A stretch of DNA of 64,000 bases from Castor canadensis. Its lineage: Eukaryota > Chordata > Mammalia > Rodentia > Castoridae. The stretch spans positions 65,910,951 to 65,974,950 of the forward strand of contig NC_133402.1 in the NCBI RefSeq assembly GCF_047511655.1, in the 5' to 3' direction. Of the stretch, positions 1 to 10,800 are shown piece by piece (position 1 is the stretch's first letter; each line of letters opens with the position of its first letter). The notes under the pieces are model-generated. The model saw only the letters and a list, made by a program, of their open reading frames with translations. It was not told where the DNA came from and searched no databases. Made by a program: the position numbers and the translations under genes.

Positions 1-854
1 AATGCAATGACTTGTCCTCTGTGGGTTCTTCTCTTTTGTTTGCTCCTTAGTCCGTGGGTAAGAAAGAGCTATAAAAAGACACCTTTTGAGCATAATGTTC
101 AAGAGGAATACACTGTTAAAAATACTTGAGGGGGGTTACTGTCATTAAAAACACTGAGCAGTCACTCACAGAATGATGGAAGCACAGAATAAGAAAAGCC
201 CAGAAACACACCCACAAAAATTTGAAAATTTGGTGCTGATAGAGGTAACATTACAAATCAGTGGCAAATATTAACACCTCACTAATAATAGAGAAAGTAT
301 TATATAAAATAAAACAAAGTATCTACTCACATTATACATAAAGTAATTCCCAAGTGGACTAATGACATACCTAGGAAAACTGATCCTGCAAAACAAAAGC
401 AGGAAAATAAAATAGAAATTGTGAAAAACAATTAGTTAATATGACTATTTAAAATCCCTTCACAAAAAGGACATCACAAATCGAGTAAAACAAAAGCTGT
501 GTTCTAAGGAATAGATCATTTTAGTGTCTATAACTTATAGAAGAATTGGTAACCTAAAAAAAGAAATTCTGCAAATCTGTAAGAATAAAAGAAACCAATA
601 GAAAAGATAATTTGAATATGAAAACTTGACTCACATTAGAGGAAACATGAATATGCATCTAAAAAATAAAAACATGCTCAAACTCACTAGAAATGTCAGA
701 AATGAAAATAGTGAGATTCCTTATTAAAATATCAGCATCAAAAAACTGACAACACCAAGATTTCATGGTAATGAAAAACAATGGAACTGTTGAGATGTAA
801 TAAAAGGATTTTACACGCAAGGACATGAATAGTAGGGGGCTGTAGGGTAGAGAC

Positions 855-1145
855 TACCCTATAAAGGACTGATGGCTGTTTCCCCCTAAAATTCGTTCCA
901 GGGTGATGTCCTTGGAAGTGGGCCTTTTTAGGTTTATGGGGAGAGAGAATCTTAGCATGGAATGGATTTCTTTATAAGAAGAGAGAATCTGGAGGTTTTT
1001 TTTGTCTCTCTACTGTGTGAGGACTTAGTGACATCATGGCCTTCTACAAGACAGGAAAAGGGCCCTTACCAGAAACCAAGTGTGCTTACACCATGATAGT
1101 GGACTTCCCAGCTTACAAAACTGTGAAAACGAAATGTTTAAACAG
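855..1145 (+). mobile_element. MaLR-type (MLT1/MST) solo LTR fragment
   Basis: The text follows the usual MaLR LTR layout: a 'ctgatggctgtttcccc..aattcgtt' start, 'aagtgggcctttttagg', 'tttcttataagaagagaga', and a 3' part with 'accatgatagtggacttccc'. Highly degenerate. Family assignment is from memory of the consensus. Confidence 0.6.
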
Positions 1146-1569
1146 TCCAAGCAAAGATAAGACTACTTGAAGAACTATGATATCAAGGACTCTGCTGCTG
1201 GTAAGTAGAGAATACCTGTTGTGTGAAGAAACACAGTAGAAACATGGAGGGAATTTATGGCACTGCAGGTGAAGTTCAGGTGAATAGGAAGGACATGGTA
1301 TTGGAACCTGGGGGAAAAGAAATGCTTACATATAGTGGCAGATAACTGAATTTAATCCTGCAGTGACTGTAAAGTTACTGTTTTGCTCTCTTTAAGTTAA
1401 TGAGCATCTTGTGGGGAGCTACTCTGTGATAATGCAAATACACTCTTTGTCCTCAGTCTTTCACTAATTTTAACAGCCACTAAGGGTCCCCTCCTGGAAT
1501 CAAATTATTGCAATGATGTTTGTCAAAGGGCAATGTTCTCTAATTCCATTATATATTTTAGATTTTTAT

Positions 1570-1735
1570 TGGATTTTTTTTTAAATCCCTTCCCTCCTTT
1601 CGTCCCCTTCCTTCCCTCCTTCTCCTCCTTCCCTTCCTACCTCTTCTTCCCCTCCTTCCTATCATTCTCTCCTTCTCCTCTCTTCCTACCGTTTTCCTCT
1701 CCTTCTCCTCCTTCCTTCCTTCCTTCCTTAACACG
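1570..1735 (+). repeat. Polypyrimidine (CCTT/CTCC) low-complexity tract
   Basis: About 165 bases almost entirely C and T, ending in (CCTT)n. The open frame across it is a composition artefact. The rest of 1146-2892 shows nothing I can name. Confidence 0.9.
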
Positions 1736-2892
1736 CCTTATCAAAGAAGTTTCTTATTATTTCTAACTACCTTATGGCAAACCACTGCTTTCTTTGTCAG
1801 ATACTTATCAAAGGATATCAAAACAGAAACCTGACTGTCACCTTACCCACTGGGTTGACATTCCCTATTTTCTCTGTAAAACCTATTCTTGATGTCCACA
1901 TAATACTTTTTTAAGACGTGATCAGTACATTAAGTGGATCCCTACTGACTCTAGTTGCTAGGGCACATCTGCTCTCACAAGTGTTCACCAATGAATAGCA
2001 AAGCTTATGTTTATTTTAGAGAAAGTATGCTTCTTTTTAAACAGAATCATTAAGAGTCACAGAGAGAATCCTTTTACTCTCAAACAACTTGCAAACTTCT
2101 ATTGTAAATATCCGAGCTTCCATTCTGATATGGGAAATGTTTGGTGGTTGGAACAGGTGGTATTCCATTCCCCTTCTTAAAACCTTCCACTGTGGTTCAC
2201 AGAACCAAGAATGAAGTTCTTCATAAGTCTTAACAAGACATTGTGTGGCTTACTTGCCTTCATTTATCTCATCCCCTTCCCTGAACTTCATCCAGTGGAG
2301 CCATGAACACAAAGCCAGTGGTTCAGCCATATTAGTGAACTCTTGTGTGACCTTTACCATTGATCTTTCCTCTGTCTAAAACAATTCTATTTCCTTTTTG
2401 CCTAGAAAACTTCCTATATTAATTTAAAATTCACTTCACCTAAAAAACATCTTGATCCTTACAACCGTTAAGTGTTCCTATTACTTACTTTCCATAGTAA
2501 GTAGACTTTGAACCCTATAATAAAAGTTTTTAAATGAATAGTTAGCCTCTTCCACCTTGTGGAAAAGTATTTTCATTGTTTATTTCAACAAATACATCTA
2601 GTACATCCACTGGCCTGAAGTAGAAAGTTTGTATATATTTATTAAAACACTAATGATTAGATGATTAATTGTAGCCCATTTGTATTCTTTAGTTCTAAGG
2701 AAAGGAATGCCATCAGTATGTTTGTCTGAATTATCAATTATATTTTTCTGAGTGAATCTTTTCTCTTCATAAGTAACAAATGAGAACTGCCAAAGGAGAT
2801 AGAGAATCTTGCAAGTAAATCCTCTTTCTTTTCTGAATAACAAAAATGGAGAGAGAATTCTGGGAGTATTATTTGATAGAAATGTGTGTCAT

Positions 2893-5290
2893 AGATGCTA
2901 TGCTTTAAGTATCTGTGCTCTACAGAATTCTTGTTTTGGAATCTAAGGCTCAATGTTATCATTTTAAGAGGTGAGGCCTTTAGGAGGTTATTAAGTCATG
3001 GGAGCTCTGCCTTTGAGAATAGGAACTAGGCAGGCCTGTTTTGCCCCATGCAGCCTGTCTAGTGAAGAAAGTGTTCCTGTGTCCTTTCACCTCCTGCCAC
3101 ATAAGAATACACCACAAATGCCATTTTGGAAGTGGAGACCAGGACTTCACCAGGCACCAAAATTGCCAGCACCTTGGTCTTGAATTCTCATAACTTAGCC
3201 ATAATTGTGAACAAAAAGTTGATATCATTTATTTATGACCTAATCTGTAGTATTTCATTGTAGCTGCCCTGCTGAAGGGAAAACAGACATTAGTACCTGA
3301 GAAGTACTATAATAAATATCCAAAAACTATGGAGGCAGCTATTGAACTGGGCAATGGGTAGAAATCAGATTATATGGGTGAGTCTGGTGAAAGTGAAGAA
3401 AAAAGATAACTGTGGGGAAAGCTTGACTCTTTTTAGAGATTACCTACAAGGTTGTGTCCACCATGGAAAAGGCAATTCTCATGAGGGACAAAAGTCTCAG
3501 ACAAAAAGAGGAACTAGGTATTAGAAACTGGAGGAAAGGTCAACATTTTGCTGCAAATGACAAAGAAACTGGTTGAATTGAGTCTGTGTCTTATTACTTT
3601 ATGGAAGGAAGAGCTATAAAGCAATGAACTGGCAAATTTAGTTGAAAAAATATCTAAGCAAAGCATTGAGGCTGCAACATGGCTTCTCTTGATTGCTTAT
3701 AGCAACAATGTGCAAACAAGAAACAAATTAAAGATGGAATTTTTATTCAAAATGGAGGCAGAACCTAAACATTTGGAAAATTCTTGGTTTGTAGAAAATG
3801 AAGAAGTGTGTAACTACAGTATAAGATTGTGATCCAGACAATGTCTGATACATTCATAAATAGAAGTTTAACCTCATTACTTAAAACAATGCACAATGAC
3901 CCTGAAGTAATTTCAGAGACTCTTGAGGGTGCCATTACGCTCCCAGGCCCAGAGTTCATGTCCCTGAAGGATGAACATTCAAGAGAGAGCCAGGGGAGCC
4001 TGCGGGAAACTGAGGCTTTCTGCCTAGCACAATCTCAAGTCTCTGATTCCCATTTCTGGGCAGTGCTTCCTGACTGCCCCACCTGTGGTGCCAGTGGACT
4101 CAACTATGACTTAGGATGCCATTCCAGAAGGCATAGCCATAAACTCTGGTTAGGTTCATGTGGTGCTAATTCTACAGGTGTATACAGTGTATATCTGTGG
4201 AGTGATGTCTACCTTCACCTGGATTTCAAAGGGTACCTTTGAGAGCTCCAGGGCCAAGGTAGACAACTGAAATAGGGGCAGGGCCACCAGTCCCCAATCA
4301 GCCAGTGCCCTGTGGAACCCTAGAGTTGAAGACCTAGACTACAGAGAAGCTTCACTCGGGCAATACCCAGTTAGACCTATGGCACTGGGGCTGTCACAAG
4401 GAAGAGGGTGCCTGAGAACTGGGCTGCGCTCATGACTACAAATGGAAGAGGAGTCATGCCACCATGCAACTCCAGCTGGGGAGAGCCATAAGCCCAGGAA
4501 TGAAATCCATGAGAAATGTGTTGTTGACTGCTTCCAGAAAACTGAAGCTACAGGGTTGCCTTATCTGTTGTCCCAGTGTATCCAGAAGGAAGGACATGAA
4601 GATAGAATTTTCTCAAGCCTCAAGATTTAATGGTTGCCTTATGAAGGTCTGAACTAACTTGGGAACTGTTTATCCTCTTTTCTCTCTCTTTTAGAATGGG
4701 AATGCCTCACCAATGATTAAGCCATGATTATAATTTGAAAGTACATTTGATTTCATGGGCTCACAGCTACAAGGAAATTTGCATTAAGTCTTCCCATATC
4801 TGCTCTAGGTGATACTTAGGTGAGAGTTTGCACTTAGAGTTGATGCTGGAAACTGACAAGACTTTTGGGACTGCAGAGATAGAATGGATATATTTCATAT
4901 TTGAGAAATATATGAATTTTGGCAGGTCAGGGACAACTTGCTATGGTTTGAATAAATATGACCCAAAAACTCAGATGTTGATACCTAAAACCCATTATGA
5001 TAGTATGAAGAGGTGGAAAACTTAGGAGGTGATTAAGTCATCAGGGCTACATACTCATGAATGGGATTAATACCTTTGTAAAGCACATTAGGGAGTTAGA
5101 GAGGCCCCTTTTGCTCTTCTATCCTTCCTAACATTGAATGACATAGCCACAGGTGTCATCATGATAGTAGGGACTGGGCCTACCTAACCTGTAGGTGCCT
5201 TTGATCTTCAAGTTCAGCCTTCAAACCTATGAGAAACAAATTTCTGTTATTTATAAATTACAAAATGCAATGTATTTTTGTTATAGGAGT
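2893..5290 (+). mobile_element. Degenerate MaLR provirus: LTR-internal-LTR
   Basis: Two diverged copies of one LTR in direct orientation, about 2893-3290 and 4939-5290, each with 'gaggcctttaggaggt..attaagtcat'-like text. Between them is internal sequence with the polypurine-like stretch and gag-like remnant expected of MaLR elements. A 137-codon open frame at 3829-4242 lies in the internal part and is a chance survivor; I recognise no intact viral gene. Old, shared-age divergence between its LTRs. Confidence 0.6.
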
Positions 5291-6150
5291 ATGAACTGAG
5301 AGTATGTAAGCAGTAGAGTAAGATCCAGTTTACTCTGTAAAGTTCAGGTAAGAGGGAAACTATTATTTCTACATAACTGCGGTCTCTTGGCAATGCTTAA
5401 TTAAGGTTGAAATGTTTCTTAGCAACTGATTCTCAAAAAGTAAACCAAAACAAATATGTCAAATTACTATTGCAGAAATGGACCACTGTTTGTTCCCTAT
5501 TCCTGACAGACAGAATAACTTCAGTATGTGAGTGAAAGTGAAAATACATAGGCAGAAACAAATTTACATTTGTCTTCTCAAATTTCTATTTCAAAGCTGA
5601 CTTTAAACATCAGTTTTCCAAATCTAGTTAGCTTCCTACTTGGGTAAAATGTTAAGCTATATTTTGGCACAAAGAGGGCATCTTCAACTGTATAAACACT
5701 AAAAATAGATTGAAGATTAACTAGAATGCAGGGTGTATGTGTGTGGGGAGTGAACTCTGTGAACTGCTGCCCTACAGACACTCATACCTATGAATCCAGA
5801 ACTGTGACTCCAAACCCTGTGTCATTGATTCACATTTAGTCTGGTCTCATACTCCAGATTTATTCTATCTTCCTCATGGCTTGTTACATTTTAAGGTTAT
5901 GAGTCTAAGAAGGAAAGCCAATGCCTCTGTGCCCACATGTGACTCCACTCTGTGTGAAATGACAGTCATCTCCCAGTATACCAATTGTGTGAAGACATCT
6001 TGTCTCTCCTGAGGGGAAGGTCAATGCACATTGTAGGGTCAGGATGAATCATATATGCACTGCAAGGGCACATGCAGAAATCCTATTTAGCTTGAGCCAC
6101 TTCCTTGTGTTTTGAAAAGTATTGATCATTATTAACACACTTCCTTGTAA
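5291..6150. other. Intergenic, nothing recognised
   Basis: AT-rich sequence between the MaLR provirus and the start of the duplication unit. I see no exon, RNA gene or clear repeat. Confidence 0.5.
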
Positions 6151-7380
6151 ACTCTCCTACTATCATTCTACTGCAGAAACATCCTCAAGTTCCAGACCAT
6201 CCTAGATCCAGTTTGTGGCATGTGTCTGTCCCAGTGCAAGTGTGAGGTGAGTGCATTCGTGGAATGTGGGGTCTGGAGGATTGTTTCAGGTATTAGGAGG
6301 CCATGCTTCTCCCTGCAGTCCTCCCCACACCCCCTTCCTTCCAATGCCCTCATCATTGCTGTTTGAAGCCACTGAATTATTGGATAGATGCTGGTGCTCA
6401 CCTGTGGAGAGGTACTGGCTGCTGTGGGGATCTGCTCAAGACTAGAGGGAGTCTCCCCATGACTCTTATTTCTTCAGCCCATTTCTCCTTTTATGACATA
6501 AATTGTGGGCCATTCATTTCCTTTCTCACTTCAGTCTTCCCACACACAACCAATTACCTACTTCCTTTTTATTTCTGACAGGTAGATATCCTTGTTTTCA
6601 GAAATGGTACAGATTTCACTACAAGACATCCTATGTTTTTGCTCTTGTTAAAGGAATTTTGGATGGGAAGGGAGTAAATGAGCCTAATTTAACTGAGTGT
6701 TGGTGCAAAGCACCAACTGAACTGGCCAAATTTTGTTTAAAAATGAAAACCAAATATGCAAAAAACATCAATAATTTATTCTAGGTATTTGATTATTGTA
6801 ATGCATAATCTGATTGACCATTGTCGAAACTTAAAATGTGCAAAGGAGCATATTTGGTCCATTTGGTTAACATCTGAATAATCTCATAACTACCCATGCT
6901 CTGTGAATGACAGACTATGGAGCTAAATAATTCAGGTCTCAACAATAGCTTCAAACGATGTACCCACATCAATAGAGAGAGTGCGTCTTTAAAACACACT
7001 TGCCTTGCAAGAGAACCATGTCTTTTTCACTGAAACATATTTAAAGTAGATAATTTGTTGTTTTGTCAGCATGGAAATTATACTTACAGTAGTAGATTAT
7101 TTAAATATACCATAATTCCCTAAAGAGAAAAAAAATGCATTTTACTATTCTTTCCTGATATCTGTACTGAGTAGTATTTTTAACCATAATGGTAAAGAAA
7201 ACTGCAAGTGACTATGTTTTTTAAATGCATAGTTTTGCAAAATAATAGTAGGTCTGTGTGAAATAAATTACAACTAAGTTTAATAGCATAATATATAATT
7301 TTGTATTAAAATTAGCTTTTATAAAGCTTTACCTTTGTCATAAAAATGGAATAAGTCAGAGATTACAATGCAAATCAGTT
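6150..7380. other. Region downstream of PLSCR2 conserved with 32.05-33.2 kb
   Basis: Non-coding sequence alignable with the region downstream of PLSCR1, including matched stretches around 'gacataaattgtg' and 'ttttgtttaaaaatgaaa'. No coding pattern is preserved in either copy. Confidence 0.6.
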
Positions 7381-7390
7381 TTTATAGGTT

Positions 7391-7396
7391 TTTATT
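7391..7396 (-). terminator. PLSCR2: Candidate PLSCR2 polyadenylation signal AATAAA
   Basis: Minus-strand AATAAA about 410 bases after the stop, in the same local sequence as the candidate PLSCR1 signal (33632-33637). An ID-type SINE (7530-7605) lies in the implied 3'UTR. Confidence 0.4.
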
Positions 7397-7529
7397 TCTA
7401 AGTGTAGTCCTTTTTCTCAAATTGACAGTGAATATGTATAAAGATGTATATAGATAGATAGAGATATATATAAAGACATATATAAGCCAGTGATAAAGAA
7501 AATAAACTCTATAATTTGACTAACTTTTC

Positions 7530-7605
7530 AGTACTAGGGATCGAACCCAGGACCTGGCACACACTAATCAAATGCTCTACCACCTAAGCCACACCCCCAG
7601 CCCTG
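7530..7605 (-). mobile_element. ID-type SINE
   Basis: Antisense tRNA-derived ID element ('tactagggatcgaacccagg..ccctaagcc' type). Lies in the presumed PLSCR2 3'UTR and is absent from the PLSCR1 equivalent. Confidence 0.8.
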
Positions 7606-7803
7606 AACACTTATCATTTTAAAAACAAAATTGTACAATTGATACTCCAGGCATCAGAGTTTTACTCATATAGTTATGAGTAATCCAATAAAGAAAACAA
7701 AAACCACTGAGTTTTCTTCTTACATAGGCTCAGTTATTATGCAGACTTCTGATTTTCTGAGAACTCTTTCAATAATACACTGCCTCACTTCTGATTTTTG
7801 TTC

Positions 7804-7833
7804 CTAGTCACAGCTTTCAAAAAACCTGAAGTC
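7804..7833 (-). CDS. PLSCR2: PLSCR2 exon 9, truncated C-terminus
   Basis: After the acceptor TATCTAG the frame reads DFRFFESCD then TAG. Aligned with PLSCR1 exon 9 there is a three-base loss and CAG has become TAG, so the last nine residues are absent. Met to Arg (R323) falls in what should be the membrane helix. Homology continues past the stop, so this looks like truncation, not a different exon. Confidence 0.78.
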   Translation of the reverse strand, partial: DFRFFESCD

Positions 7834-10800
7834 CTAGATAAAGACAAAAATATAGAAATGTTTTCAAAAACAAATACACACAACTAAGTGAACTTATCAT
7901 ACACAGTAGCATATCTATTATTCAAGAAAAATTAAATGTAATAAGTAAAACTGGGAAAGGTTACAGCTGCGTAAGCTCTCCCTTCACCTTTGCATTTTAA
8001 TAGCACTTTTATTCTATAATTCTGTGTATTTATTGATACCAATAAGAATTTAATTAATCTTCTGACAACTTCTGTAAATATCACTTTCTTTTCTATCGCT
8101 CTGAAATCTTTTTTTAGTATTATAAAAATGATTTATTTTTGTATCACGCCTTACAGATTACAGAACACTGCCCTAATAATTCCTATATATCATTACGTAG
8201 CCAGGCAATGTTCAAAGTTCCCTGAATTTTTCCTAAATGACTTCTTATATAGGTTTGTTTGAATTGTTATCCAAACATTATCCACAACCTGATTAGGATG
8301 GTATCTCTTAAGTCTCTTGCTTTATTTTATCTTTACCTTTTTATTTTTCTCTGCACATATCTATTGAAGGAACTGGGTCCTTTTTGCTGTATATTTTCTT
8401 TTTTTGTGTGTGTGATTGCACCCCAAATCAATGTTTTTCTTATTAAGATATGTTCATTATACAGGGGAGTATTCAACTGACAATTCCCATTAGACATATA
8501 TTATATGTTACATTGCCCCATCATCTCTCCCTTTCCCTGCCCCACTTAAAGCAATTGCAAGAGATTTCTTAGTTCTGCTTCATATATGTATATGAAGTCC
8601 ATCTACCATGTACTGTCACTTTAATCTCCTTCTTCACCCTCCCACTAGTACCACCAACACTGTACATCAGTGTTTAAGTACAAAGCTCAGTTACACAATG
8701 CAATCACATAGGAGCTCTACATAGACTGAAGGCTTGGACTCAACTGCACAGGATTTGACAGAAGGTAGTGGGGGCACATTGAAAAGTTACCCAGGTTTTC
8801 CTACTGTCAGCAAGTTCAGGACCATTGCCGTCTTCCTGTAATTCTCAGCTTGGCTGCATATTAAAACCACATGGGTCACTACAGAGCTATTTGACTATGA
8901 ATTCTGATTTGGTTGAACTGTGGTACAGCCTGGAACTTGGGTTTTTGAAAAGTAACATCTTGTTGTGCTCACTTCATGTGTCCTGTGAGCTGGTACTTAG
9001 ATGTGGAGGTGAAATTGCATATATACCCCTACTGCAGTTTATAATTCTGTCAGATGAACTGATTTTTTAGTAAATCAAAGCAAATCCATCCCTGTTTCAC
9101 TGAGATTTCTTCTACTTAAAGTCAGATTCAGTGTCTTCCCCAATACACCTACTTTGAATTTTAAAAAACAAAAACCCCAACAAGGGCCACTGCATAATAT
9201 ATAAATTCCTTCCTTTTCTTGTTTTTGAAAATGCACAACTTCTTCACACAGAAACTGCTCACTTGTATAACCAGATGTTGGGATCAGATGGAATTTCAGA
9301 GCTAGGATTAACTGAGAATCTTTGTATAAAACCTAGTGATTTAAGAAGGTCACTATGGAATACACAATTTACTGAATCCTTCAGAAAGATACTAGAGAAA
9401 CCACCTACAACAAGATTAGTGAGAATTCACTTACAATGAGGAAACAAGCGCCAAGCATCACAGCTTTCATTTTCACATCAAGGTCTAATGGAAACTGGAT
9501 CCCAAAATTGTCCGCATCCGTGAAGGTCTCTCTCACAAACCCAGACCAGTGCTTGGAAATCCTGCCAACTACAACCTCTTCATCAAGAGATTTAATCTAT
9601 GGTAAAAAAAATAATAATAAAATAAATAAGGTCTCAAAGATCTCTCAAAACTTTATAGAAAAGCTACCTTCAGATTTAGAGTACAATGAAACAAATACCG
9701 TGTTAAAATTATGGACCTATGTAACTACGAACCTGTAATGAGAATTAGACATATATATGCAGACCCCTGCATCTATTTATAATTACATGAAAAAACAGGT
9801 TCATTGTTCAGGTAAACTATAAGACAAGTTTTCTGAAGTATTTATCATTTTCTCTTTTACATTGAGACAGAAATAAACTACTTGAGTTGATCCAAAATAA
9901 ATTTAAGCACAAAAAGATGTTTCTTTGGTGAAATTTCTAGAAGCCATCAGGAAGACAATAAATAAAACTTCTCTGTCAGGAGGAGGTGATAGACAGATAG
10001 ACAATAAGAAAACTGATGGCATGCTCCAAGGTCAAGGTTTGGGGTCAGCCTGGCTCACTGGTGGGCTATGAACAATAAAAATCAAAGGTGTATGAAGCAA
10101 ACAGTGCAGAGTTTAAAGGTTTTGCCCCGTGGCTCTGCCTGAGGACCATCAAGGGCCATCACAAAGTTGAACAAATTGCACCCACATGAAAGTCACTGCT
10201 CAAGTGGGGAGGTGGGGGCTGGATGTAGCCAACACTCACCAAGCTATATGCACATGGTATTGTGTTAAAGAAGGAGAGGTGTGTCCTTTCCACATGTTCC
10301 TAAGGTACCACATATGTTAGCAATACCTGTTGAAGACCCTGCCTCACAAAACCTGCTGCATATATGGGGGAAACTCAGTTGACTCATTTTATTTGGGTAG
10401 ACATGGATGAGATATGAGAAATCCTAAATTACACTTCCAATATGGAGTTGTGATATCAAGGATGACTATCCATCAATATTCACTTCATTCCTGTCCCCCT
10501 GTGGGCCCTCTTGCACACGGATGACTAGCTTTGGACAAGTGACTTATTGGATCGAAGGGTGTTAGTGGGTGACCTGAATGGTGTTCTTCAACAGGCTAAC
10601 GTATGGCATAGCTCTTGCTGTCCAGTGAAAAGCTAGTAGAAAAGTTCATCCCGTTAGCTGTTATACCTGTACAGCACATGCACCTGGGTGAGACATGAGA
10701 CCGACTCGCAGCCTAAGTCAGTCACATAGGTGGGCCTAGGTGTGTCCACTGAAGCACAGCAGACCTGCACAAATGTTTCTTGCTTAAGCCACTGAGTCTT

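Noticed and set aside
1533-1766. 77-codon open frame rich in Pro, Phe and Ser
   Set aside because: It lies on a (CCTT)n-type pyrimidine tract; composition alone explains the open frame.
3829-4242. 137-codon open frame
   Set aside because: Falls in the internal part of the degenerate MaLR element; no splice or start context and no recognised domain.
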